NCBI GenBank assembly: GCA_026182355.1
Contig: JAPFBL010000104.1
Location: forward strand, 2,969,501 to 3,033,500
DNA length: 64,000 nt
Reading direction: 5' to 3'
Source of the DNA: Hermatobates lingyangjiaoensis
Lineage: Eukaryota; Arthropoda; Insecta; Hemiptera; Hermatobatidae
The notes beneath the pieces were generated by a model. That model saw only the letters and a program-made list of their open reading frames with translations. It was not told the DNA's origin and searched no databases. A program made the position numbers and the translations under genes. Of this stretch, positions 48,801-61,513 are shown piece by piece (the stretch's first letter is position 1; every line of letters begins with the position of its first letter).

Positions 48801-51800
48801 TATTTCTTTATGAATTTAGAAATATCAATAATGATGTATTACAATATATTAATTTTGTTTAAACCACCTACTGCATACCATGAACCCCCATAAATTTTGT
48901 ATGCAATACTTCCTGCATACTACTATTACCTTCACCTCACCCCTTGAGAACCTTTCTTGAAAACAATAGACGTGCAGGAGATTTGTAAAGGTAAATGGAC
49001 AAATCAAAAGAGACACTTTTGAAACTATGAATTTATCTGTACCGGATCAATAAAGAACTAGTTGAAAAATTTCATCACCGGATCTGTTCAGTCACAGTAA
49101 TTTCTATAGAGAACAAACATACAGACAGCCCTGTTTTATTGATATATTTTGATACACCGTCTCCACCTTGTTGCTGGACAAGTTTAAGAGGTTGAAAAAA
49201 ACAAAGTAATTTTACTTAGAGTTATAACTACCTAACATCAGCAGGAGCTAGACCCGGTCCTAGAGGGTCAACGAGTAGATCGACGATTCCCATCTTCTTA
49301 GCTTTATCTGCCTTCAGAGTTTTACCAGTGAGTTCGAGATCGAGGGCGTTGGGCAGAGCTGTCAGTTTTGGCAATCGTTGTGTACCTCCGCTACCAGGCA
49401 GTAAACCTAACATTACTTCGGGCAAACCTAGACCCGTCTTCTTGTCCTTGACGGCTATTCTGTAGTTACAAGCAAGGGCCACCTTAACAAAATAATTACT
49501 TTTTAACGATAGCTTGTTAGTAATTTCTATAACCATAACTAGAGCATTATTATAAATAGATTTACTATATGATATACAAGAAAATCCTAGAAGATTTCCA
49601 AACTATTAAACAATAACTTAAATCTAAAATAAGATAATTCATATTTTTAAAATTAATTAACAAATTATGTAAAATTATAAAAAAAATAAAACAAAAATTA
49701 CAAAAAAATTTAACATTAAAAATTCTAGGTAAATCTGAAAAGAACATTTTTGAAATGAAAGTAATTCAATTTTTCTTTACATATTAGCGTTGCATTCTCC
49801 TCATAATTAAGTTTTGATGAGCTACCTAACAGTTTAACTACGCGGGAGAACTATATTTTAAAACACGCATTTTATGAGATTCAGAAATCTTTAGCGAGTA
49901 CCCTATGTAATGTAGGTTCTGTATCGGCGGCTTTTCATTCTCTTCTACGGTTTGCATGCAAAGACTTTCCATTCCCCTTATGAAAAAAACCAAGAGTCAG
50001 AGCGAGTTATGGACTCTGTATAGGTGCACCGATGAACGAGCACGCTAACAGTTGGTATACCCTGACCGTTTTTTTATACAAAAGACGAAAAGTAAGAAGT
50101 AATGAACCATACATTAGCTATTCAAACGATGGTGTCCAAATATGGCACGAATCTTACCAGGCAGAGAAAAAACATACTGAAAGTCCATTATATCACCAAT
50201 ATAACCCCAAGCTGTTTTCATATTGCTGATATTTACCTTTCAACGACTGGAAGTATTATTTATCATAACTAAGCTGCTAGAGCATGCATGCTCATATTTA
50301 GATAGGCCATTCATGGCATACGTAAAGAAATCTCTTTAATGTCTATTTGCATAAAAAACACTTGTTGCAAATTAAATGTTTAGTTACATAGATTATAATC
50401 ATTATTATAATTGAACAGTGTACCTCCATGCCTCCTCCAAGACAAGAACCCATAATGGCTGCTACAACAGGCTTCGGCATAGACTCCAATTCTCCTAAGA
50501 TGGTCTGTCCTGACTTGGAAATATTTATAACTTCTTCTCTGGTTTTGCATGCTTCTAACATAGATATGTCAGCCCCTGCAATGAAACAGCCTGGCTTGCC
50601 AGAAATAAGTACTACTCCTTGAACGGAAGGGTTGTTTTGGGCATCCCGAAGAGCACTCGACAACTCTTCGATGACTTCTTTATTTAAGGAGTTAACCTGG
50701 AAAATATGTTTAATGAGTTATTTGTGGAAATTATATTGCGAATTATAAGTATAATCAACAATAACTTCAATAATGGAGGAAAATTCTTATATATATATTT
50801 TGTTGAACAGCTGACCGTATTTCGCTGATGTCATTTTCTTCACTAGTTTTTCAAGGTTTCTGAATACCTTCTTCTTTCCTTCATCTAATGAAGGAAAGGA
50901 TGAAGGAAAGAAGAAGGTATTCAGAAACCTTGAAAAACTAGTGAAGAAAATGACATCAGCGAAATACGGTCAGCTGTTCAACGAAATATGCTTAAAAGAA
51001 GGACTGCTTCCAAATTTTACAAATATATATATATATATATCATAAAAATAAAAAACTCCTCTCTCCCCATTAGATGTATGATGTGCGTTTAACTTTCTAA
51101 TTCGTGGAGTAAAGCATAGCAATGTTTTAGAAATGTCGATTGTATTTGGTGATTTGCTACAATTAAAAACAAGAGTTACGATTGGCACCAGCATTTCCCA
51201 GAAGGCTTCGAAGACAACGAGCATCCTTAAAGTTATATCATATCAAGAACCATTGAAAACGAGTAAAAGATGATAAAAAAAATCCTGAACGATTCCCAAA
51301 TTACGAACAAAGAAAATTCTACTGATCTTGGCATATCAATTAGCCTATACCATAAAATAGTTACTTGGGTAGGACACGTATTACAGCAAAATTTGTTTAG
51401 CAATTGTTGAATTTCGATCAAAAGTAGCCATGAATAGAAGTAGCTTGATGAAATCAATAACAATGCAGATTTAATGAAACTATTCATGCCAGGCGATAGA
51501 ATGTGGTTTATTTGATGTCTAAACTAATGAATTCTTAATAGAAACACTGCAAAATACCGACAATGGGAAGGTTGCTTTCACTGTGTTCAATTTTAACGGC
51601 ATGGTGCACCAAGTGTTCTTGTCACAAGGTAAAATAATAAGTTCAACTCTGTTTTCATGAAGCGACAAAAAAAAACCCGTTTTTTTGGCGAAATTAATCA
51701 CGGATTTTTGAACATACCTAGTATTTTGACTATAATTAATGTACCCAGTGGGTGTTGGTCACTCAATAAACTCGACTAACATCACAAACTAAACCATCTC

Positions 51801-54800
51801 AGATAGTTTTGTATGTTTTCGATAGGAATCGGATATTCTCCATCTTGTCATGTTGCTACGGAAATGGACAACATAATAAGCGATTAAGCTCAGCTAATAA
51901 TATCCGAGGTAGCAAAGGTTAATCCAAGGCCAGTTGCAAATATTTGGCCACCTCTATATAACAGTTTAATTAAAAAGGAAATAATACATATACTACTAAA
52001 CCAAAACACTCTTTATATAAAAAAAACAGTAATAAGCAAATTATATTTTTATTTTAGAGGAAGGAAGCATAGATTTCGTCCTTACCGAACAGCGATATTA
52101 GAACAATTCAATACAATTGCTATATTCGAATAGTTAAGCAGTTATAATAATAGTAAAAACAAGCATTTCTCGTTATATCAAAGTACTATAAGTTCAGAAC
52201 AAACGTCAAACTTAACTGCAACTTCAAAATGTTAGTGACTTCACTTTTGCATGAAATTACGCACAGAATTTATAAGAAACACTTTTTGATATGGCATAAA
52301 TTATGTGTTACAATAACAAATGTACCATAAATAATTATTTTTAAAAAGAAATATTTATTTAATAAAGTTGAAGATGTATCAAACACCCAATAACATTTCA
52401 GTGACGTGTTTTGAAAAGTGGTGAAACCTTCATCTATAACATCGTTGAATATTCACACTACACTACCTCCACCTCCACAACAGGAAGCTTACATTTATAT
52501 TCTTTGTACTAGAGTTTTTTTAAATATAATTTTCAACCTTAATAATAACAGAAAAGTTTATAAAAAACATATGGAGTTGTAAAACAAAGAAAATATTTTA
52601 AGTTCTTGGAATGTTGTGAGGACATCTTGTTCAAAGAAAAATTAGTTTATCATTATCGATAGAGTGAAATAAGTAAGATATTCTAGTAATATTTAAACTA
52701 CACCTGAAAGTATGCCATAAGTATTTAAAGTTTTCGCAATAAATAAACGCATAAATCACAATTTTAAATTCTAAATAAGACCAAAATCTTTCGACCACTG
52801 AAGGTCCACGCATGAGTTATTTATGAGTTACACAAGGAACCAGAAAGCCAGATACACACTTTGGAGTAAGGGGTAGGTTACAAGAGGTATTTTAGAAGTA
52901 GTAAAAGACATGGAAAAAATGGGGGATGTTTGGGCAGGACTGGGGTGCTAAAGGGGTCAAAATGAACAGTACTATGTGATGCAAATCCCTTAATCAAGGC
53001 TGTAAGTGGGTTATCTTGAGTACATTTCTATGTTCAGCGATGTAAACGTTCTTATAATGTTTTAGGTGTTCAAACTTTTAAAATGATGTAGAATGTTTTT
53101 ATTTTTTAAAAGCTTATGGTGGCTTATTAACTGTATTTTACTTCCTTCACTAAATTACTTTAATTATTAAGTTATCTTACAAAGGATTAGGTTAAATTTA
53201 AAACTGTAAATGGAATATAAAATTAAAAGAAGTAGGATTTGAAACTATATCATATGAAACATCAATTGCAAAAAAATTATATTCTTCTAAATTCATTTTA
53301 CACATTTCCAATTTTAACTCAACATATATATGAAACATAGATGTATATTGCGTTCGGATCAAAATTTTCATATCGAGTCGAGTTTTGAGTAAGTCTGCTA
53401 AATGGTCTGGTTCTTTCTGAAGTATATGTGTGCACGATTTATAGAATCTCAATAAACTAGAAGATAATGTTTACTGCCAACTATATTCCTTTATAAGGAT
53501 AACTTATAGTAGTAGCTTTTCTATATTTTATTCGTTAATTATGAACTCATTTAACATTTACATTGTAGTCTTTGATAGCAGAGTGGGATTTTAAAGGCAA
53601 TTCATTCCACATATAACTCAAGATCTTACACAGTCTATAAACAGTTTTAAATCTATATTTATTTACCTTGGCATTTGGGGAATCCAATGTAATAACTGCA
53701 ACATTATTAACTACTTTCGTTCTTGAATGTTTGGCAGCTGTTCCAGTACAAAATAAATGCTTTTGGATACCTAGAAAAAAAATAATATAGTATTTTAGAA
53801 AATGTTGTTGGTTTTCAACATTTATTAAAAAATTTTATAAGTGTTGTTTTTCACTATTTTACAGTATTTAGAAAACTCTATATCATTAGATTCTTAGCTC
53901 ATAAATCTTAAACACAGGCAAACATTACTAATACCAAAAGAGGAGGAAGAATATGAAAATACATTTAACGCAGAATAAAATTTTAGCTATTCTGAGTTGC
54001 GAAATATACACAGTAAGGTTAGGATTACTGAAAGATCAACTTCTCAGTTTGTTCAATAATTCCTATCACATGCATAATTTCAATAATTTAAACAACATTC
54101 AACAAACAAAAATCTTATTACCATACAACTTTGTCATACCTCATAAATTGTTGTTGCAGACGCGAACCGATTTTGCACATAGTGAATCTTCATGTAAGAC
54201 CAATAATAGTCAAATTGGATTTGAATGATTAGTGCTACTTGAAGATGAGCCACGTGCGAAAACGGTCAAATGTCTACAAGGATTCACGAGGAATAATGGA
54301 TTTGTATAATAATCTTATCTTTACTAACTTCTGTGGCACTAATAACATGCATGAAAAAATTAAGCTGGGTAAATGAATGAAAACATGTGGTTTACACATA
54401 AACCTTATAATTTGCAGGGGTTTAAGTGTTAGGGAGAGGAATAAGAACCAAGTTTTAAAAAAAGGATATATTTTTTTAATTTCCCACTGTGACTAATTAA
54501 ATTATCTACATAAATTGAAAAGTGAACTGGAATTTATTTGGACTTATACAAGTCTCGCATAGTCATACTGTGAGAGCATATTTATTTAGTATATTAATTT
54601 AAATCAACATAAACTTCCAAATGTTCATCTCTTGAATAAAATAATCTGTGAGTCTTTGAATAATGTGAGTGTAATAATGAATGAGAAAAATCATCAAATT
54701 AATTAAAACTAGTAGGAGGTAATAAAAATCTAGTTATTTTCATATCTTTTTCACCAAAAAAGAGAAATAATTAAATCGGATTATCTTTATCCAACGTACT

Positions 54801-55942
54801 ACAATACCAAGTAATTGAAACACTTAATGACTTACAATTGAATAAAGTTAGATCATACATTTTGATTTAATCAAATAATACTTTCTTAAGTGTCTCATGA
54901 AAAGTAAGTAATATCCAGCTACTTCAGTGCACTTCACTTTAATTTGGTTGAAGTGGATTCTATGATATTATTAAATAAAAAAAAAAGTTTTAAATTGTGA
55001 ACTTTTATTTCCGAACCATGGACAGACACAAGTATTATAAACGTTATTTTTTATTGAAATATTTTTAATATTATTTTCTTTCATTGAAATCTTTACCAAT
55101 CACATTTCATTAAATAGTTATTTATTGGTTAACTAACCCAATAAGAAAAAAAATTGAAACAAATATAACTGGAACTAAAATTTAATCTTATTATCGGGCT
55201 GATAACAAAGTACTATTAACTGAAGAAAGCACGAACTATTAAAGCGTAAAATTAAACCTATAAATTTTAAAATAGAGAATTATACAAAAATGAGTATATA
55301 AATGATATCACCATTAGAACATATGAGGAAAAGGAAGAGGAAAATAATAATTAACCAAATATAGAAGTCTAAATATCCAAGAACAAAAAAGAAATTACAA
55401 TTTAAATTGTATTCAAAGTAATGCATATGAAGATTAGCTAATTAACTTAATTAGATGAAAGATGTTAAAATAATGTTTGACTAAAGTATGCCATTCTTTT
55501 AAGAGCTTCACAGCTCTCATTTTGTACACGGATTAAAGGACTTCCATTTATAAATAGTGTATTCCAATAGTGGGGCATACTTTATCCAACACTTATTAAT
55601 GCCGCCTTGGCAAGAACCCAGGTATCGTATCAATGATTTTTTTTAATGACCTTCATTATAGTCGTCTAACATATAAAACTACCATTATGGAAAGAGACAA
55701 TTATTTCTAAAATATCTTCAGAGAGCTATTCACAGCGGACAACGAAAGATAAAATTATTCAATGATAAGCATGATGTAACTTCAGGTATTTACGTTTAAA
55801 GATAAAATTATAAATATTAAAGATGAAGGTTTCAAATGAAATGAAAAGAATAATTATGTTACAGTTACATACCAGAACAGGAAAGCTGAACTCTACATCT
55901 TGACAAATCATTTAACAATCCGAATAGCCTGACTGCAGCCAT
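37797..55942 (-). CDS. HADHA: Mitochondrial trifunctional enzyme subunit alpha, complete, 11 exons
   Basis: It catalyses the long-chain enoyl-CoA hydratase and 3-hydroxyacyl-CoA dehydrogenase steps of mitochondrial beta-oxidation, in complex with HADHB. Exons: 55942-55873, 53770-53667, 50696-50424, 49482-49232, 47131-46924, 45389-45043, 43403-43181, 41589-41380, 40019-39824, 39483-39281, 37997-37797. All phases agree and give 761 aa (human 763). The N terminus ([19 protein letters not shown]) is Arg-containing and low in acidic residues, fitting a mitochondrial presequence. The crotonase domain shows [12 protein letters not shown] and GSCLGGGME, with catalytic Glu149 and Glu171 (LGLPEVMLG). 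The NAD-binding loop is GAGLMGAG (367-374). The dehydrogenase site is [16 protein letters not shown] with His497 and Glu509. The C terminus is [11 protein letters not shown]. The exon 8 donor (GTTCTT) is weak, but phase and family alignment support it. Large introns carry hairpin repeats. Confidence 0.97.
40080..41030. mobile_element. Three hairpin inserts separated by (TA)n tracts
   Basis: All three lie in HADHA intron 8. The first (about 40238-40432), after a 150 bp (TA)n/TAAA tract, has arms with CTGACG(G/A), stem GAACT-tc-AGTTC, (G/A)AAATATTGATC (minus 40280-40303, plus 40365-40388). The second (about 40556-40710), between tracts ending at 40554 and starting at 40749, has a decayed stem-loop with CCGAAACGTCGG. 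The third (about 40798-41022) has CTGACGA, AGACCGC-ttgtta-CGGTT, GAAAGATCTTAGTC (minus 40873-40901); its right arm lost four bases of the stem. The stems differ but all keep the hammerhead order. Confidence 0.68.
42855..42910. repeat. (AG)n microsatellite with hairpin ends
   Basis: An (AG)n run of about 30 bp is bounded by 'gaaagtaaagagag' (42855) and its complement 'ctctctttactttc' ending at 42910, so the whole can fold as a stem with an (AG)n loop. It lies in HADHA intron 7. Confidence 0.7.
44339..44560 (-). pseudogene. RNase H / C-terminal fragment of a non-LTR retrotransposon
   Basis: On the minus strand a frame reads [18 protein letters not shown] and then [19 protein letters not shown], ending in TAA near 44339. 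'VPSHxGIxGNExAD' is the conserved end of the RNase H domain, and 'xxHxLLxCPxxxxxR' is the Cys/His region after it in jockey-like elements. The two are closer together than normal, so an internal deletion is likely. Upstream the frame is broken by stops. It lies in HADHA intron 6 and is not part of that gene. Confidence 0.7.
50780..51045. mobile_element. Hairpin insert with Penelope-like ORF fragment
   Basis: Two 83 bp arms (50802-50884 and 50900-50982) are exact reverse complements around a 15 bp spacer. TA tracts lie on both sides (50789-50799; 51023-51041). The plus strand from about 50887 to 51025 is open and encodes [20 protein letters not shown], then [17 protein letters not shown]. This resembles the N-terminal region of Penelope-like element proteins, where a basic helical stretch precedes 'hLxFLxxCxxxxhhP'. 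The left arm is an antisense copy of the same coding segment. It lies in HADHA intron 2. Confidence 0.62.
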
Positions 55943-56402
55943 TGTAAAAGTAGGAGTCGGTGAAATGGACTGAGGGTTATCTCGTCATTGATAACAGATG
56001 CTCACCTATTGTTATTAACTAATTATCCCTAAAAAATAAATAAATTTAAGTAATATTTTTGCATTCTTTCATCTTTTAAGTAATTTTTTCTCATTTGATA
56101 AAAATTAAAATAAATTTTTAAAAAATCAAAACCCTTATGTAATAGTTAATGTTATATTTAATATCAATGTGCTATTAATATAGTTTACTTTTTTGTTTTA
56201 CTTCATTACATGTGAATTAATTTCTTATTTTCAAATGAGATTATATATTATCGTTTAATAAATGATAGGGTAATGCTATTATATGGCTGCATTGGACGTC
56301 AAAGAGGGTTGCATTATTATTATTTGGTAGTTATGTAAGGTAATCTGGATTGTTATAATTTTTTAAGTTTTCACACGATCCTATGGCAGAATCCATTTAT
56401 AA
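55943..56402. promoter_or_regulatory. Shared upstream region between HADHA and the GTPase gene
   Basis: The two start codons are 460 bp apart and face away from each other, so a bidirectional promoter or two overlapping promoters must lie here. The stretch is AT-rich; no clear TATA or initiator could be chosen. Confidence 0.45.
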
Positions 56403-57219
56403 ATGATGGCCTCAGTTCGTATTCCAGAACAAAAAATTATTTTATGCGGTGAATTTGGAGTCGGTAAAAGTTCATTATTTCGGCGTTATGCTTTAAATCT
56501 GTTTGTTTCGTCCAGTAATCGTCAGTCTACTCTAGGTTTAGATCACTATAATAAAGAATATGTTGTAGATGACAAGGTAATTAAGGTATGTAATGGTAAC
56601 TTCATTTCACATTTTTTCTTTGAATTGAATTTGCGGTATTTGAGAATGTACATTTTCTTTTGCATCATTAATTTGTTTTTTACAGTTTGTTTCTTTCAGT
56701 TGCAACTTTGGGACACTGGAGGAATGGAAAGAGTTGCTTCAATAACTTCTAGTTACTACAAATTTGCAGAAGCTGCGATTCTTGTTTTCTCGTTAGATAA
56801 TCCTTCATCATTTCATATTCTTTCTCAGCATTTACTAGATGTAGTAACTTATGCAGAAAATGCTAAGATATTCTTATGTGGAAATAAATTAGATTTGGTT
56901 AATCAGAATGGAGGTCCTCAAATTACAGAAGCAGATATTGAAAATTTCTGGTAAGTTTAAATTCTCTTTGACTTTATATTATATCCAATATGAAATGAAT
57001 TCATCATACTTCTATTTTAGTGAGCAATGCCATAATCTTATAACAGTTACTTATAAAACTTCATGTAAAACTGGGGAAGGAGTAGAAGAAATGTTCAAAG
57101 ACATAGCAAAGCATTTGGCTTACTCGAATCGTTCACGCTTGGAATTGCAGTCAATTGATAAGGAATCGTTTAAAGTAACGCCTGTTGATGAATCTGTGGA
57201 ACCAACTTGCCTCTGTTAA
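56403..57219 (+). CDS. Rab-like small GTPase, complete, 3 exons
   Basis: Exons 56403-56585, 56700-56950 and 57021-57219 join in frame with GT..AG borders to give 210 aa. All five G motifs are present: P-loop GEFGVGKS (16-23), switch I Thr43 in STLGLD, WDTGGMER (65-72), NKLD (123-126) and SCKTG. The C terminus ends in Cys-Leu-Cys (208-210), a Rab-type double-prenylation signal, so the product should be a membrane-anchored traffic GTPase. Unusual is DTGGME where nearly all Rabs have DTAGQE: Gly replaces Ala and Met replaces the Gln used in GTP hydrolysis. Such a protein may hydrolyse GTP slowly. The switch I region (STLGLDH) is also non-standard. I could not match it to a named Rab. ATG occurs twice in a row, so the start may be at 56406. 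Confidence 0.92.
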
Positions 57220-57332
57220 CTAGTCAAGCTTATCTTATTTTATATTAAACTTTTGTAACATTTTTTAAAGAAAAATATACCATACTAATAAGTTGATTGC
57301 CTTTGATGTAATGTTTGATACAGAGAATATCT

Positions 57333-57338
57333 AATAAA
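57333..57338 (+). terminator. Poly(A) signal for the Rab-like GTPase
   Basis: AATAAA lies 114 bp after the stop codon at 57219. Further AATAAA copies occur downstream (for example near 57849), so alternative ends are possible. Confidence 0.5.
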
Positions 57339-58624
57339 ATGGCTAACTTTGTTCAAAAGCCTTTACGAGTTAAATGCTCGTATTTAAATTAAATTGTTAC
57401 TCTACTGTTTACATAATACACTTTCAATATTGTTACTTGACGGTTAAACCTCAAAGGCAGTGTAAGTATAGTTTTTAAACTTATTATCATACTATGTAAT
57501 GTACTTTAATTCTTCATGAGAATTAAGCCTAGTGATTGTAATTGGTGCATTTAGTTAATTCCTACATATGTGCTCATTTTAGGCGCTGAACTGTTAGACT
57601 TATTATCAATTGTGATATCAGCAGAGTAAGTAGCCCAGATTGCGGAATGATTTAATTTTTTTCGTATTGTACCTGATATAAGTTCCATTAATATTAATTT
57701 CTTTTGTGATTAGTATTTTTAATGGGTATTTTCAAAAGTCAGATTTTAATTTAATTAATTGCTTTATATTTGTTTTTTTTTTGTCTCCTAATTGTAAGTA
57801 AACATGATTGACTGCTTTAGTATGATTTTTTTTATGTTATCTATTTGAAATAAACTTGTAAATATTAATAAACATTTTAACCCTAAGTAAAATATATTAT
57901 TTCTTGATATGTTCCTGTTGAAGATCTTTCTACTTAAAGAATATTTAATATCACCACAAAGTTTCTATTTCTGAGAGCTGTTTTATCTCACTAATATGAC
58001 AGCATTGGTACCAGTAGTAGCATAAAGTGGATTTCATTGACCAAGACTGGAAACATTGGACCACCAATGGACCTCTTTTTTGTTGGTTTCAAAAGTTTAA
58101 GCAAAACGGACTGATTCTATATCGGAAGCCTTCAATTTAGCAATGCTCATGAATATTGACTCAGGAGGTCTTTCACGATGACTTGATTTCGTATACGTTT
58201 ATCATAGAGGGTTTTATTTGTTTCGAAGAACTCAGTACACAAGGCCTTTTATGTCACTCGCAAAAATGTTGAGTCAGAACAAACTACGAAATGGAATTAC
58301 CGGTAACATGCAAGCTTAGTAACCTCCAGATCTCATTGGAATTTACAATAGAGGGTTGGCAACCTCTTACGCAAGAGACATTCCGGGCTCATTAAGACAA
58401 TTTTTGGCTTACCTCTATTTTATTAAAATATTAAACTAAATTTGACCATTATATTTTGTAAAAACTCTTTTTTATGATTAAGTTATTATTAAATTTAGAT
58501 TTAAATGTTCTTTCTCAACTTGGAGGTCAGTAATGTTGTAAAAATGTACACAGTGATTCAGTACTACCCTGAAATTATGCAAACCAGGCATTAAACTAAA
58601 AAAAATAGTTTATGGAATTATGTA

Positions 58625-58856
58625 TACTTTTTCGTTGGAAATACGATCTGAAACGTACAAATATAGTTCAATGTAGAAAAAGAAACATAGAAAAAGCAAA
58701 AGCACAGACTTACAGTCTCTAATTTTCGGTTTGAACCGTATTCAGGAGAGACTCTCTTATCTCTCCTGAAGATGGTTCAAACCGAAAATTAGATACTGTA
58801 AGTGTGTGCTTTTGATTTCTCTATGTTTCTTTTTCTACATTGAACTTTATATATGT
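58625..58856. mobile_element. Hairpin insert, family 1
   Basis: The left part begins 'ctttttcgttggaaatacga', the same as the 10.65 kb element. The arms meet near 58752 with a much shorter centre than the 10.7 kb palindrome. The right arm has CTGAAGA, TGGTT-ca-AACCG, AAAATTAG (58766-58786). The arms differ from each other at several bases, so this copy is older than the exact palindrome in PSMC6. Confidence 0.7.
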
Positions 58857-61513
58857 ATATTGATATTTAAACTTTATTTTCCTAATATATGAATATCCTG
58901 TTTTTCAATCATTTTTCATTAATGTTATTACTAATATTTATATTTGTGCAAAAAGAAATAGGCTTTAGTTCTATTTAAAGTAGTTTAAGACTAGTGGAAA
59001 ACATGGTGTATAAAATGATGAAATGCAGTTTCGGATATAAATCAACTCCTCTAATATGTATAACATAAAAATATTAGTCTTTGTTTTCATTGCATTTATT
59101 TGATTTGTTTTGGAAATTTTAGATTATATGAAAAGTGAAATGAAGTGTCAGCTATTTAGATTAGAAAATTATTTAGCAGTCGTCTGGAACATCCTTCCCC
59201 ACAAATTTTCTTCCTCTCGTGACCGGTTTAGGAACTTGTCTATTTTCGAGAGTGAAATTGAAATAATTTAGTTAGGAAGGAAATTTACTGCTTAAAATGC
59301 TTTACTATTATTCAATTTTTTTAAATAATTTTTGTGGTACCAACAGTAATAATGCTTTATGCAGGTAGAAGGCGTCCAAATATAAACAAAAATATGTGTT
59401 AACTTTAAAAGTTTTTTACTGATGTAATCAATTTGAAATTAAATTAATAACACCGCAGAAACGGCCGTTATACTATCATTTCTCTTATTCAGTTGTATTT
59501 TTGGTTACAATGTGTAAAAAACTATTTTTAAAACAATTGACAGAATATGCCGGAGTCATAGGACACAATAATGACTGATCAACCTGATTTAATAGCCGTT
59601 GAAAAAGATTTACTTACAGATAAAAAAACCTTAGGTTGTTAAATATTTTCTCATAGTAGAGGTCATTTGGGAAAAAAATTAAATTTGATTCTTTTAGAGT
59701 AATAAGGAATAAATTGATTATATTATGTAAAATCCTTGTTCCGTTATTCAACATATTTTTCTTCCTCGAAATCTTTTTCATATTTTGGGCCTTATATTTA
59801 GGATAAAGCTAATATAGTAAAATATTCCATCTGAACTCTGTAAGTGGGCTATTTATATAGTATTTTGTTTTGATATCTAATTATTACTAGTTCATTCTAT
59901 GTTATTTAAAACTAATTTAATTTCCAGTGTATAATCTTCGGATGTAATGTTTCATTGAGGATAAGCAACTCGTAGGAGGAAAATTTAGAGCGAAATTTAC
60001 AGGAGGTAAACTAATCTGTAACATCAGTTTAATATGACCTTTGTGCGACTAATAAGAATCCTGTTTTAAAAAAAATCAACTAAATTATGTTCACAGAGTA
60101 CATCCAGGTATTATACGTCATGGTAAACTTTTCTTTGTAAGCATATTTTTATTACAGAAATTGGCAGTTCATTACTTTCAATTATCCTCTATACAGATAC
60201 TGAGTAATTAAAATATTGTATTTGGGTCAAATGTTTAGTTGTCAACGGAAATACTCGTTTTGAGTTGCCCTTTAGTACAATAAAATTGATTTCGTAAATC
60301 ACACTGTGTGTATTAGTAGGATATCTCGAAAACGGAAAGATTTGGAATCAACAAATGTCCTATTAAAGTTCTTGTTAGTCTAAAGTCAGAACAGCAAGAT
60401 CGACACTAATATTTCAATTTTTAAAGAGTAATTATTATAAAAAAAATTGTTGACTTTGTGACTTAGTAAAAATCTGTGAACACGATTTTAATTAAATTAT
60501 CTGTGATTGTGACTTTTTACTTAACACTTTTAATATGTATACCATGAGACCTCTCAGGAATTGCCCTGGTTCAGAAGTTTAGGAACTGTTGTGAAATGGT
60601 AATAAACGAACTTTTAAAAAACTGACTCTTGTTCGTAATCTAACGAAAATGAAATAAAAATGGGTAATAATTATACAAAATTGATCCGAATCGTTTGAAC
60701 TGAAAATGAAAAATAATTGAAAAAACATTTGTTCACTCAACTAATAAAAGTAAAAAAATAGAACCAAACGCATGACAATCGGTTTAATTAACGATTTATT
60801 TATGTGAGAGATGTTCAGTTTTAGAAATTACAATTAAAACATTGGTAACTGTTGAAAAAAGGTATAAAATTAGTGCATGTAGGGTCAAAACCCTACGAAG
60901 GCGTTGAAATGCTGGTAATCGCCCTTGTGGAAATGACGGTAGCAGGAAAATCAAACTGTTTAATATTGGAATAATATTAATATGTAATAAGCTAACAAAA
61001 GCATCGTGTTATATTACATTTAATATAACATGTGTTAATTAATTACACATGTTTAATATAATCGTGTTAATATTACATTAGAGATACCAGAGAGATATCC
61101 GAATATGTTGAGAGTTATTGCTTTAACGGACTCTGCTCTCTATGTTTGAACTACTAATTAACAAATCAAGCATCGTTAGATAAATATTGGAAGGCTCTAA
61201 GTGAATGACTTCTAACATCGTCTCTACGACTAAATGTGTAAAATATATAAAAAAATTCATACAAAACATCCACATTACTTTTTCTGAAAAAACAATCGAC
61301 TTTAGAGGAATTCTAATAACACAGTGATTATAAATTTTATTCTCTACAGCTTCTATTTGTATCTTTTTTCTTACACTTCATCTTAACCTTTGAAATTTTA
61401 AAAAATGTACACTTATAATGTTCATCTTACCGATTATGTTTAAATTTAGTATATCACTACTTCATTAATAATGCATATATTTTTATCCATTATTTTTTAC
61501 TTTATTGTGATTT

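Larger units (their letters stand above)
57220..61513. other. Intergenic, no gene seen
   Basis: Beyond the GTPase stop codon the sequence is very AT-rich and lacks any convincing coding region. One hairpin insert (58.63-58.86 kb) is described separately. Confidence 0.5.

Noticed and set aside
52850..53010. Similarity to 32870-33030 ('ggtattttagaagt' and flanks)
   Set aside because: The match is short and patchy. It may be a dispersed repeat but I cannot set its limits.
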